13,514 nucleotides of DNA from Actinomycetes bacterium (GCA_023426865.1 JAEZBT010000247.1:1-13514); one strand, 5' to 3'. Numbered from the stretch's first letter, positions 1 through 7,018 are shown. Numbers and translations are program-made. The notes: generated by a model not told the origin, from the sequence alone.

Positions 1-444
1 GGCGGCGACGGCGGCGACCACGGCGCCCACCGCCACGATCGCGGCGGCCAGGAGCCACGGGGACCGCTCGGCGAGCTCACGGGCGCCGGCGAGCGCGGCG
101 ATCCCGCCGCCGCCCCACAGTGCGGCCCAGACCAGGCAGCCGGGGATGGACCACAACGTGAAGCGCAGCCAGCCGACGCGCAGCATCCCGACGGCCAGGA
201 ACACCGCCGACTGGAAGCCGACGGTCAGGAACGCCGCGGGCACGATCGGCATGCCCCAGCGCTCGACCGTGCGCGTCGCCCGGTGCACCCGCGGCGACTC
301 GGCACGCTCCCGCCAGCGGGAGCGTCCCGCGCCGGCGGCGACGCCGCGCCCGAGCCAGAAGATGGCCTGCGAGCGCGCGACGGCCCCGAAGAGGAAGAAG
401 AGGTAGACCGCCAGGAGCGGCCAGCTCGACATCCACTCCGGCAT
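1..444 (-). CDS. DedA/VTT-like integral membrane protein (C-terminus cut by window edge)
   Basis: The first 148 residues are visible and the frame runs off the window at base 1, so the end is missing. The protein begins with a hydrophobic helix (about residues 8-24). A charged arginine-rich stretch follows (40-60), then a block at about 60-115 with the spacing of the DedA/VTT (SNARE-associated) family: ERWGMPIVPAAF, then VGMLRVGWLRF, then SIPGCLVWA. A further hydrophobic segment lies at 130-148. The usual P-x-x-R motif of classical DedA proteins is not evident, so this is a divergent member at best. Known DedA proteins are inner-membrane transporters or flippases linked to envelope homeostasis. 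The ATG at 444 shares one base with the zur stop (TGATG), and a GAGG lies four bases upstream; an ATG at 432 is possible but lies too close to its GGAG. The gene is the last visible one of the znu-zur operon and is probably translationally coupled. The fold assignment is tentative. Confidence 0.55.
   Translation of the reverse strand, partial: MPEWMSSWPLLAVYLFFLFGAVARSQAIFWLGRGVAAGAGRSRWRERAESPRVHRATRTVERWGMPIVPAAFLTVGFQSAVFLAVGMLRVGWLRFTLWSIPGCLVWAALWGGGGIAALAGARELAERSPWLLAAAIVAVGAVVAAVAA
304..325. repeat. Perfect 10-bp inverted repeat with 2-nt spacer inside the DedA-like gene
   Basis: ACGCTCCCGC at 304-313 is followed by CA and the exact complement GCGGGAGCGT at 316-325. On the minus strand it encodes the arginine-rich stretch around residues 40-48 of the DedA-like protein. 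In RNA it could form a very stable hairpin. It has no T-run and sits inside coding sequence, so it is not a normal terminator. Confidence 0.6.
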
Positions 445-842
445 CAGGCCTCGCCCGCCTCCGCCGCGCACGTGGCGCAGATGCCGGACAGCTCCATCGT
501 GTGCACGATGTCGTGGAACCCGTGCGCCGCGCCGACGGCCTCCGCCCACGCCTCGACGCCCGGCCCGTCGATCTCCTTCGCCGTGCCGCAGCGGCGGCAC
601 ACCAGGTGGTGGTGGTGCTCGCGCCGGGAGCACCGGCGGTACAGCGCCTCGCCGTCCTCGGCGCGCAGGACGTCGACCTCACCCGAGGTCGCGAGACTCT
701 GGAGCGTGCGGTAGACCGTGGCCAGGCCGACCTCGCTGCCGCGGTCCCGCAGGAGCTCGTGGAGCTGCTGGGCGCTGCGGAAGTCGTCCACCTCGGTCAG
801 CAGGTCCGTGACCGCCGACCGCTGCCGGGTCATGCGCATCAC
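444..842 (-). CDS. zur: Zur (zinc-responsive Fur-family repressor)
   Basis: A 132-residue Fur-family protein of normal length. The N-terminal winged helix holds the recognition segment GLATVYRTLQSL (about 39-50), and the C-terminal half is the dimerisation and metal-binding domain. Two cysteine pairs, C82-x2-C85 and C122-x2-C125, form the structural zinc site of the family. C71 and the HHHH run (76-79) sit where the regulatory zinc ligands of actinobacterial Zur lie. With zinc bound, Zur represses zinc uptake genes. Its place directly behind znuACB, and the Zur-type operator ahead of znuA, favour Zur over Fur, PerR or Nur. The GTG at 842 overlaps the znuB stop by four bases (GTGA); the ATG at 839 is an alternative. 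The operator would make the gene autoregulated. Confidence 0.9.
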   Translation of the reverse strand: MMRMTRQRSAVTDLLTEVDDFRSAQQLHELLRDRGSEVGLATVYRTLQSLATSGEVDVLRAEDGEALYRRCSRREHHHHLVCRRCGTAKEIDGPGVEAWAEAVGAAHGFHDIVHTMELSGICATCAAEAGEA

Positions 843-1738
843 GGTGCACCCACCACGACGTCGTCGGGCAGCTCCGGGTGGGGGTCGTGCGCCCCGTTGC
901 GCCGCGCGCGTGCGACGAGCGGGCGCGCGGCCGCCGCCAGGGCGTAGAGCCCGATCGCGAGGACCACGATGGTCGCGCCGGGCGACGCGTCGTGGAAGTA
1001 GGTGATGCTCAGCCCGGCGAGGCAGACGACCACGCCCACCGTCATCGCCAGCGCCATGGTCCGCCGGAACGACGACGTGAGCATCTGGGCGACGGCGACC
1101 GGCACGATCATCAGCGCGCTGACGAGCAGCACCCCCACCACGCGCATCGCCACGGTGACCGTCAGCGCGGCGACGACGGCGATGGCGACGTTGAGCGCCC
1201 CGACGGGCAGCCCGGCGGCCCGCGCGAACTCCTCGTCGTGGCAGACGGCGAAGAGGGCCGTCCGCAGGCCGAGCCCGACCGCGAGGACGAGGACCGACAG
1301 CGCGACGGTGACGACGAGGTCCTGCGTCGACACCGTGGAGATGGAGCCGAACAGGTAGCCGACGAGGTTCGCGTTGCTGCCGCCCGCGAGGGAGATGATC
1401 AGCACGCCGCCCGCGATGCCGCCGTAGAACAGCAGGGCGAGCGCCACGTCGCCGCTCGTGCGCCCCTTCGTGCGGACGACCTCGATGACGACGGCGCCCA
1501 CCACGGCGGCGACGACCGCGCCCGGGATGGCGAGCGTGTCCTGGGGGACCAGCCCGGCGGCGTTGCCGACCAGCCAGCCGAGCGCCACACCGGTGAGCGC
1601 GACGTGACCGATGCCGTCGCCGAGCAGCGACAGCCGCCGCTGCACGAGGTAGGTCCCGATGACGGGTGCGGCCAGCCCGACCAGCAGCGCGACGACGAGC
1701 GCGCGCTGCATCAGGGGATCGGTGAGCATCTGGATCAT
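839..1738 (-). CDS. znuB: ZnuB, zinc ABC transporter permease
   Basis: A 299-residue polytopic membrane protein of the metal ABC-3 permease family, with roughly eight hydrophobic helices. It forms the membrane channel through which zinc delivered by ZnuA is imported, powered by ZnuC. Family features include GDGIGHVALTGVALG near residues 40-55, the position of the cytoplasmic ATPase-contact segment, and a late run MIVPVAVAQMLTSS. I chose the ATG at 1738 because it overlaps the znuC stop as ATGA and has a GAGG eight bases upstream. A GTG at 1747 is in frame but abuts that GAGG with no spacing. The short hydrophilic C-terminus ends just inside zur. Zinc as substrate follows from the Zur partner and operator; the permease family also includes manganese and iron importers. 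Confidence 0.9.
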   Translation of the reverse strand: MIQMLTDPLMQRALVVALLVGLAAPVIGTYLVQRRLSLLGDGIGHVALTGVALGWLVGNAAGLVPQDTLAIPGAVVAAVVGAVVIEVVRTKGRTSGDVALALLFYGGIAGGVLIISLAGGSNANLVGYLFGSISTVSTQDLVVTVALSVLVLAVGLGLRTALFAVCHDEEFARAAGLPVGALNVAIAVVAALTVTVAMRVVGVLLVSALMIVPVAVAQMLTSSFRRTMALAMTVGVVVCLAGLSITYFHDASPGATIVVLAIGLYALAAAARPLVARARRNGAHDPHPELPDDVVVGAP

Positions 1739-2517
1739 GCCTGCCACCTCACCGTCGGGGCCACGCCGGGCTCGTCGTGCGCGGGGTCGCGGTCGCCGTC
1801 GTGCGGGTGGATGTGCTCGTGCCCGGCCGCGGCGTGCTCCGGGGCCGGTCGTGGCGGGGCGCCGTCGTGCACCACCGCGCCGTGCCGCAGCACGACCGCG
1901 CGGCTGATCAGAGGAGCGAGGGCACCGAGCTCGTGGAGGACCACCAGCACAGTGGTCCCGGCGGCGGCCAGGTCCGTGAGCGCGGCGGCGAAGGTCTGCT
2001 GGCTCGGCACGTCGACGCCGGCCACGGGCTCGTCCAGGAGGAGCAGGCGGGGCCGACGGACCAGGGCGCGTGCGATGAGGACGCGCTGCTGCTGCCCGCC
2101 GGACAGCGTCCGCACCGCCGAGTCGACCTCTCCGCCGAGGCCGACCGCGGCCAGCGCGGCCCGTGCGCGGTCACGCCCGTCGCGCGGCGGCCGTAGGCGC
2201 CTGCCGTGGAGCGTCCCGGAGAGCACGACCTCGCCCGCGGTCGCCGGGACGCCCGACGCGGCGCTCACCCGCTGGGGGACGTAGCCGATCTCGCCCCAGC
2301 GCACCTGGCGGCCGAGCGGCGTCCCGAGCAGCCGGACGGAGCCCGTGGTGAGGGGCACGACGCCCACCAGTGAGCGGACGAGCGTCGACTTGCCCGAGCC
2401 GTTGGCGCCGAGCAGGGCGATGACCTCGCCCTCGCCGACGGCGAGGTCCACACCGCGGACGATCGGCGCACCGCCGAGCTCGACGACGACGCCGCGTGCG
2501 TCGATCGCCTCGCTCAT
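1735..2517 (-). CDS. znuC: ZnuC, zinc ABC transporter ATPase with histidine-rich tail
   Basis: A 260-residue ABC ATPase that energises zinc import from the cytoplasmic face of ZnuB. Walker A is GANGSGKST (37-45), the Q-loop glutamine is at 82, the signature LSGGQ is at 138-142, Walker B is LLLLDEP (158-164), and the switch histidine is H195. All key residues are intact. After the ATPase core there is an extra hydrophilic tail of about 40 residues with six histidines between 228 and 247 (for example GHEHIHPH), probably a metal-binding or sensing appendage. The ATG at 2517 overlaps the znuA stop as ATGA, so the two are translationally coupled. No strong Shine-Dalgarno precedes it, which fits coupling. 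Confidence 0.92.
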   Translation of the reverse strand: MSEAIDARGVVVELGGAPIVRGVDLAVGEGEVIALLGANGSGKSTLVRSLVGVVPLTTGSVRLLGTPLGRQVRWGEIGYVPQRVSAASGVPATAGEVVLSGTLHGRRLRPPRDGRDRARAALAAVGLGGEVDSAVRTLSGGQQQRVLIARALVRRPRLLLLDEPVAGVDVPSQQTFAAALTDLAAAGTTVLVVLHELGALAPLISRAVVLRHGAVVHDGAPPRPAPEHAAAGHEHIHPHDGDRDPAHDEPGVAPTVRWQA

Positions 2518-3458
2518 GCGCAGCCCAGGCCCGCGCGCAGGGCCTCGAGGTTCGCGGTCATGACCTCACGGTAGTCGGGTCCGTCCTGGTCATGGCTGTC
2601 GAGGGGGTCGAGCTGGAGCACCTCGACGCCGAGGTCCTCAGCGAGCGTGGCGGCCACGGCGGGGTCGGCGAGGGGCTCGGTGAAGACGGCCGTGACGCCG
2701 AGGTCGGCGATGGCCTCGCGCACCTCGCGGATGCGTGCCGGCGAGGGCTCGCCCTCCGGGTCGATGCCGGAGACGCTCACCTGGCGGAGGTCGTACCGTG
2801 CGGCGAGGTAGCCGAACGCCGCGTGCGACGTGACGACGACGTCGCCCGCGCAGCTGTCCAGGCCGGTGGTGAGCTCCGTGTCGAGGGCGACGAGGGACTC
2901 CTCGAGCGTGTCGGCGTTGGCACGGTAGGTCGCCGCGTTGTCGGGATCGACCTGCGCGAGGTTGTCGGCGACCGCGTGGGCGACGACGGCCAGGCGCTCC
3001 GGGTCGAGCCAGAAGTGCGGGTCGAGGCCGCCGTGGTCGTGCTCGTCCGAGTCCTCGTCCTCGTGCTCCTCCTCGGCGTGCTCGTCGGCCGCGCCGTCGG
3101 GCAGCGGCTGGAGGTCTGCCACGGTGGCGACGTCGAGCGCGTGCTCGGGTGCACGTTCGGCGACGGCTTCGTCGAAGGCTGCCTGGAAGCCGCCCAGGTA
3201 GACCACCAGGTCGGCCTCGCCGACGTCGCGCAGCTGGCGCGGGGAGAGCTCGATGGAGTGCGGGTCGGTCCCTGCCGGGGTGGCGGTGGAGACGGAGACC
3301 AGGTCGCCGCCGACCTCGGCCGCGACGTAGGCGAGGGGGTAGATCGACGCGAGCACCTGGACGCCCTCGGCGTCGGAGGCGCCGGCTGTGCCGCAGCCGG
3401 CGAGCGCGAGCGCGGAGACCGCGAGGAGCGAGGGCAGGGCGGCGCGTCGACTGAACAT
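2514..3458 (-). CDS. znuA: ZnuA, zinc-binding lipoprotein of the ABC importer
   Basis: A 314-residue cluster A-I metal-binding lipoprotein that captures zinc outside the membrane and hands it to ZnuBC. The N-terminus has an arginine pair, a hydrophobic core and the lipobox LAGC (lipidated C22). Candidate zinc ligands at family positions are H67 (GTDPHS), H148 (LDPHFW), H212 (TSHAAF) and an Asp in LDPLDS near residues 284-287. Between the first two ligands is the acidic, histidine-rich loop typical of zinc-specific members (about 125-143). C203 and C313 could form a disulfide. I place the start at the ATG at 3458 because the predicted transcription start is at 3459 and no Shine-Dalgarno precedes the upstream in-frame ATGs at 3473 and 3467; those would add five or three residues and lie inside the operator. 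First gene of the zinc operon. Confidence 0.93.
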   Translation of the reverse strand: MFSRRAALPSLLAVSALALAGCGTAGASDAEGVQVLASIYPLAYVAAEVGGDLVSVSTATPAGTDPHSIELSPRQLRDVGEADLVVYLGGFQAAFDEAVAERAPEHALDVATVADLQPLPDGAADEHAEEEHEDEDSDEHDHGGLDPHFWLDPERLAVVAHAVADNLAQVDPDNAATYRANADTLEESLVALDTELTTGLDSCAGDVVVTSHAAFGYLAARYDLRQVSVSGIDPEGEPSPARIREVREAIADLGVTAVFTEPLADPAVAATLAEDLGVEVLQLDPLDSHDQDGPDYREVMTANLEALRAGLGCA

Positions 3459-3472
3459 GAGGATCATTCTCA
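3458..3472. promoter_or_regulatory. Zur operator (Zur box) at znuA
   Basis: TGAGGATCATTCTCA is a 7-1-7 inverted repeat with one mismatched pair (3462/3468); the flanking 3457/3473 pair also matches. It fits the TGA-AA-n-TT-TCA-type pattern of actinobacterial Zur sites. It covers the predicted -10 element and the base next to +1 of the znuA promoter. Zinc-loaded Zur bound here would block polymerase access. Confidence 0.85.
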
Positions 3473-3495
3473 TTAAGGCCGATGAGCGCTGTCAA
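3466..3495 (-). promoter_or_regulatory. znuA operon promoter
   Basis: On the minus strand a perfect -35 TTGACA (3495-3490) is followed, after 18 bases, by GAGAAT (3471-3466), which keeps the -11 A and -7 T of TANNNT. The predicted +1 is at about 3459, one base before the ATG at 3458, so the mRNA is predicted to be essentially leaderless. The -10 lies entirely within the Zur box. Confidence 0.65.
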
Positions 3496-3516
3496 ACCCG
3501 GGCGGTCGCGGACCGG

Positions 3517-3522
3517 TAGCCT
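3517..3522 (+). promoter_or_regulatory. Candidate glyS -10 element
   Basis: TAGCCT matches TANNNT and sits in the divergent gap between znuA and glyS. Transcription would start near 3529 and leave a leader of about 94 bases before the GTG at 3623. No good -35 is visible; the region where it should lie overlaps the znuA -35. The leader has no convincing T-box or riboswitch features. Confidence 0.45.
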
Positions 3523-3611
3523 TGGCGCTCGGCAGCAGGCGCCCCGCGCCACGCTGCACCTTCACCCCGTCAGCATCCGACCAGCCGCCGCGCGAGCCAC
3601 GTGCGGCACGC

Positions 3612-3617
3612 AAGGAG
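3612..3617 (+). promoter_or_regulatory. glyS ribosome binding site
   Basis: AAGGAG lies five bases before the GTG at 3623 and decides the start. The same frame stays open upstream to an ATG at 3482, but the encoded extra 47 residues are low-complexity and lie before the conserved GlyRS N-terminus. Confidence 0.8.
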
Positions 3618-3622
3618 CACCC

Positions 3623-5005
3623 GTGGCCGAGTCCCGCCTCGACAGAGTCATCAGCCTGGCCAAGCGCCGTGGCTTCGTCTTCCCGTCGGGGGAGATCTAC
3701 GGCGGTACCCGGTCGGCCTGGGACTACGGGCCCCTCGGCGTCGAGCTGAAGGAGAACATCAAGCGCCAGTGGTGGCGCGCGATGGTGACGAGCCGGGACG
3801 ACATCGTCGGCCTGGACTCCTCCGTGATCCTGCCCAAGCAGGTGTGGGTCGCCTCCGGGCACCTCGCCGTGTTCTCCGACCCGCTGACCGAGTGCCTCTC
3901 GTGCCACAAGCGGTTCCGCGAGGACCAGATGATCGAGGAGTCCACCGAGCGCAAGGGCCGCGCGCCCGAGGGCGGTCTCGCCGAGGTCGCGTGCCCGAGC
4001 TGCGGCACCCGCGGCAAGTGGACCGAGCCCCGCGACTTCAACATGATGCTCAAGACCTACCTCGGCCCCGTCGAGGACGAGTCCGGCCTGCACTACCTGC
4101 GCCCGGAGACCGCGCAGGGCATCTTCGTGAACTTCGCGAACGTCATGGCGAGCGCCCGCAAGAAGCCGCCCTTCGGCATCGGGCAGATCGGCAAGTCGTT
4201 CCGCAACGAGATCACGCCGGGCAACTTCATCTTCCGCACGCGCGAGTTCGAGCAGATGGAGATGGAGTTCTTCGTCGAGCCCGGGACCGATGCGCAGTGG
4301 CACCAGTACTGGATCGACTACCGCACCGACTGGTACGTCGACCTCGGCATCGCGCGCGACAACCTGCGCCACTACGAGCACCCGCAGGAGAAGCTGTCCC
4401 ACTACTCGACGCGCACCGTCGACATCGAGTACCGGTTCGGCTTCCAGGGCAGCGAGTGGGGCGAGCTCGAGGGCATCGCGAACCGCACCGACTTCGACCT
4501 CAAGACCCACAGCGAGCACTCCGGCCAGGACCTGTCGTACTTCGACCAGGCCAAGGGCGAGCGCTGGGTGCCGTACGTCATCGAGCCCGCGGCCGGCCTG
4601 ACGCGGTCGCTGATGGCCTTCCTCATCGAGGCGTACGCCGAGGACGAGGCGCCCAACGCGAAGGGCGGCGTGGACAAGCGCACCGTCCTGCGGCTCGACC
4701 ACCGTCTGGCGCCGACCAAGGCAGCGGTGCTCCCGCTCTCGCGGCACGAGGACCTCTCGCCGGTCGCCCGCGACCTCGCCGCCGAGCTGCGCAAGGTGTG
4801 GAACGTGGACTTCGACGACGCCGGCGCCATCGGCCGCCGGTACCGCCGCCAGGACGAGGTCGGCACGCCGTACTGCATCACGGTCGACTTCGACAGCCTC
4901 GAGGACCAGGCGGTCACCATCCGCGAGCGCGACTCGATGACGCAGGAGCGCGTCGCGATCGCCCAGGTGCGCGGCTGGCTCGCGGAGCGGCTGATCGGCT
5001 GCTGA
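3623..5005 (+). CDS. glyS: Glycyl-tRNA synthetase (class II, alpha2 type)
   Basis: A 460-residue enzyme that charges tRNA-Gly with glycine in the cytoplasm, of normal length for the single-subunit bacterial form. The N-terminal core carries RGFVFPSGEIYGG (16-28) and YGPLG (35-39). The motif 2 region is around 187-207 (GKSFRNEITPG, FRTREFEQMEMEF), and motif 3 is around EPAAGLTRSL (321-330). The C-terminal anticodon-binding domain spans roughly 352-460. An insertion carries two CxxC pairs (C91/C94 and C124/C127), a likely zinc site. Start chosen at GTG 3623 with AAGGAG. It is divergent from znuA and ends seven bases from the stop of the converging membrane-protein gene, with no room for a separate terminator hairpin. 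Confidence 0.96.
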   Translation: MAESRLDRVISLAKRRGFVFPSGEIYGGTRSAWDYGPLGVELKENIKRQWWRAMVTSRDDIVGLDSSVILPKQVWVASGHLAVFSDPLTECLSCHKRFREDQMIEESTERKGRAPEGGLAEVACPSCGTRGKWTEPRDFNMMLKTYLGPVEDESGLHYLRPETAQGIFVNFANVMASARKKPPFGIGQIGKSFRNEITPGNFIFRTREFEQMEMEFFVEPGTDAQWHQYWIDYRTDWYVDLGIARDNLRHYEHPQEKLSHYSTRTVDIEYRFGFQGSEWGELEGIANRTDFDLKTHSEHSGQDLSYFDQAKGERWVPYVIEPAAGLTRSLMAFLIEAYAEDEAPNAKGGVDKRTVLRLDHRLAPTKAAVLPLSRHEDLSPVARDLAAELRKVWNVDFDDAGAIGRRYRRQDEVGTPYCITVDFDSLEDQAVTIRERDSMTQERVAIAQVRGWLAERLIGC

Positions 5006-5012
5006 CGCCCGG

Positions 5013-6410
5013 TCAGTCGGCCCGGACGGCCTCGTAGACGTCCGGGCCGAGGACCGCCGCGCACTCGTCCAGGCTCTGGCCGGCGCAGCGCTGACCGGGC
5101 ACGACGGTGCCGTCGGAGCCGATGGCGAACGTCGCGTCCACGTCGGTGACAAAGCCCTCGGCGCCGTCTCCGCCCGCGGGGATCTGAACCGTGTAGAGGA
5201 AGCGGCCGTCGTTGGTCGGTGCCGGGTACACCGGTGCCTCGAGGGTCTGGACGCGGCTGCCGTCCGCCAGGGTGAAGCCGGCGGCGGAGTACAGCACGAC
5301 GACCCGCGGCTGCGGCACCCACGGCGGGACGACGCCGATGAACACGCCTGTCTCGTCCGACCCGTTCCTGAGCACGGTGTCCCAACGGATGTCGGCGTCG
5401 GTGGGCGAGTCGGCGCTGCTCCACGGCCACGCGGCGACGGTCTCCCGTCCACTCGCCCCCACGGCGATGATCTGCACGCCCCCGTCGGCGGGGCGGCCCG
5501 GGCGGCCGGAGGTGTTGATCTGGGCCAGCTCGTCGTCCGTGAGCGGGACCAGGGCCAGTCCGACCGCCTCGGGCGCGGTCGAGACCTCGATGCCGAGGTC
5601 GACCACCCACGTGCCGTCGTCGAGCGTGACAGGGGTCGGCTCGGCCACCGCGAGGACGCCGGGCGCCAGCTCCACCGGCGCGGACGCGCTCGGTGCCGGC
5701 CCCTGCTCGAGTGAGACCTCGAGCGGGTTGCCGTCCGCGTCCACGCCGTACCGCACCACGACGACCGGCCAGGTGGCGACGGCCTTCTCGCCGGAGACCG
5801 ACAGGAAGAACACGTCGCCCGCGACGCCGGGCACCTCGAACGTCGGGAGCGTCCCGACGGGCACTCCGGCGACGAGGATCTCCGGCGACGTGCCGGGCGG
5901 GGCGATGCCGAGCACCGTGGCGTCGGTCGTCCGCGTCCACGCCAGCCCGGGGAAGGGCTGCGTCGCCGTGCGCATCGACACGCCGATCTCGCCCGCTGCG
6001 CCCGTCGCGGGGTCGAACGGTCGGATGGCGAACTCGCCGGGCTCGACGTCGACGGCCACGCGCTCGCCGTCGGGCCGGGTCACGTCGTAGGGGAGGCCGA
6101 GGTCGTAGAGCACGCCCTCGTCGGTCTCCGTCTCCACGCCCTGCACCGCGGCGACGAACGTCAGACCGCGCACCACGACGGGCTCCGGCGCGGACGGTGC
6201 TCCGCGGTCGGCCGGCAGGCCCTGCGCGACCGCGACGGCGACGAGGGCGAGCCCCGTGCCCAGGCCACCCGCGATCCGGGTGCCTGTCCGGCGTCGGCGG
6301 TAGCGGCGGCCACCGGCGGCCACGGTTGCCGGGTCGAGGGACATCGGGGGCAGTGTGCGGTCGACGTGCTCGGTGAGGGACCGCACGAGTGCGTCGTCCG
6401 TGAGGGTCAT
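5013..6410 (-). CDS. Single-pass membrane protein coupled to the sigma factor; candidate anti-sigma or sensor
   Basis: A 465-residue protein I cannot assign to a named family. Residues 1-45 are a cytoplasmic segment ending in an arginine-rich stop (GRRYRRRRTGTR). A transmembrane helix follows at about 46-65, and about 400 residues lie outside. The outer part looks like two related beta-rich halves: LGIAPPGTSPEILV (167-180) with a following VFFLSVSGE resembles IGVVPPWVPQPRVVV (358-372) with a following RFLYTVQIPAG. The only two cysteines, C442 and C450, could form a disulfide. There is no zinc anti-sigma HxxxCxxC motif. The ATG at 6410 overlaps the sigma factor stop as ATGA and has AGGAG six bases upstream. 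This sigma-then-membrane-protein arrangement is common for SigE-family sigma factors and suggests that the cytoplasmic part contacts the sigma factor, but that role is inferred. Confidence 0.8.
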   Translation of the reverse strand: MTLTDDALVRSLTEHVDRTLPPMSLDPATVAAGGRRYRRRRTGTRIAGGLGTGLALVAVAVAQGLPADRGAPSAPEPVVVRGLTFVAAVQGVETETDEGVLYDLGLPYDVTRPDGERVAVDVEPGEFAIRPFDPATGAAGEIGVSMRTATQPFPGLAWTRTTDATVLGIAPPGTSPEILVAGVPVGTLPTFEVPGVAGDVFFLSVSGEKAVATWPVVVVRYGVDADGNPLEVSLEQGPAPSASAPVELAPGVLAVAEPTPVTLDDGTWVVDLGIEVSTAPEAVGLALVPLTDDELAQINTSGRPGRPADGGVQIIAVGASGRETVAAWPWSSADSPTDADIRWDTVLRNGSDETGVFIGVVPPWVPQPRVVVLYSAAGFTLADGSRVQTLEAPVYPAPTNDGRFLYTVQIPAGGDGAEGFVTDVDATFAIGSDGTVVPGQRCAGQSLDECAAVLGPDVYEAVRAD

Positions 6411-7009
6411 GACCCGCTCCTGCCGGTGCTCGTACCGAGGGTCTCGCGCAGCAGCGCGAGAGCCCGCGAGGAGGTGGACTTGACGGTTCCGACGCTGACG
6501 CCGAGGTGGTCGGCGACCTCCGCCTCGGGGAGCCCGACGAGATGGCGGAGCACGACGACGCGCCGCTGCCTAGGGGTGAGCCCCGCGAGGGCGCGGACCA
6601 GCCGGTCGCGGTCGGCGTGGTCGTCCGCGGCGTCGCGTGCCGGGTGCGCGCCCAGGCCGACCGCCTCGTCGGGCACGCCGTCGACGAGGACCTCGCGACG
6701 GCGGCGCCGCCAGGTGTCCGTGCGCAGGTTCACGAGAACTCGGCGCGTGTAGGCGAGCGGGTCGCCTGACCCTGCACGGGGCCACGCCGCGTACGTGCGT
6801 ACGAGGGCCTGCTGGGTCAGCTCCTCGGCGCGGTGCGCGTCGCCGACCAGCAGCCAGGCGGTCCGCAGCAGCTCAGCCTGGTGGGCGGTGACGAAGGCGG
6901 TGAACTCGTCGTCCGCGGTGCGGTGCCGGCCGACGAGGTGGACGGCGGCCCCGTCGGGATCCGGCGTGCCGATCGCCCCGGGTGGTGGTCGCAGCCCCTC
7001 GCTCGCCAT
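6407..7009 (-). CDS. SigE-family ECF RNA polymerase sigma factor
   Basis: A 200-residue ECF sigma factor that would direct RNA polymerase to alternative promoters. Region 2 spans about 36-105 (FTAFVTAHQAELLRTAWLL, then AEELTQQALVRTYAAW and an RRRRR run). Region 4 spans about 143-191 (LTPRQRRVVVLRHLVGL, then VADHLGVSVGTVKS with the helix-turn-helix). The actinobacterial SigE-family signature RTAWLLxGDxxxAEELxQ is clear. About 35 extra residues lie ahead of region 2, low-complexity and rich in proline and glycine. The ATG at 7009 is preferred; a GTG at 7018 would add three residues. A TAGAGT at 7024-7019 is a possible -10 placing +1 near 7012, so the leader is very short. It heads a two-gene operon with the membrane protein. 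The genes it controls are unknown. Confidence 0.9.
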   Translation of the reverse strand: MASEGLRPPPGAIGTPDPDGAAVHLVGRHRTADDEFTAFVTAHQAELLRTAWLLVGDAHRAEELTQQALVRTYAAWPRAGSGDPLAYTRRVLVNLRTDTWRRRRREVLVDGVPDEAVGLGAHPARDAADDHADRDRLVRALAGLTPRQRRVVVLRHLVGLPEAEVADHLGVSVGTVKSTSSRALALLRETLGTSTGRSGS

Positions 7010-7018
7010 CGTGCTCAC

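Noticed and set aside
1739..1747. GTG at 1747 as the znuB start
   Set aside because: The only good Shine-Dalgarno abuts it, whereas the ATG at 1738 has correct spacing and an ATGA overlap with znuC.
3524..3543. GGCGC/GCGCC inverted repeat near the glyS promoter as a T-box or riboswitch stem
   Set aside because: Its left arm lies largely before the predicted transcription start, and there is no T-box sequence or terminator.
3482..3622. N-terminal extension of GlyRS from an ATG at 3482
   Set aside because: The conserved protein starts at the GTG at 3623, which has AAGGAG at the right distance; the upstream codons overlap the promoter region and look non-coding.
5006..5012. Terminator between the converging glyS and membrane-protein genes
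   Set aside because: Only seven bases separate the stop codons and no hairpin with a T-run is visible there.
3473..5452. Long minus-strand open frame opposite glyS
   Set aside because: It is antisense to a clearly conserved synthetase and reads as mirrored codon bias; no recognisable domain.
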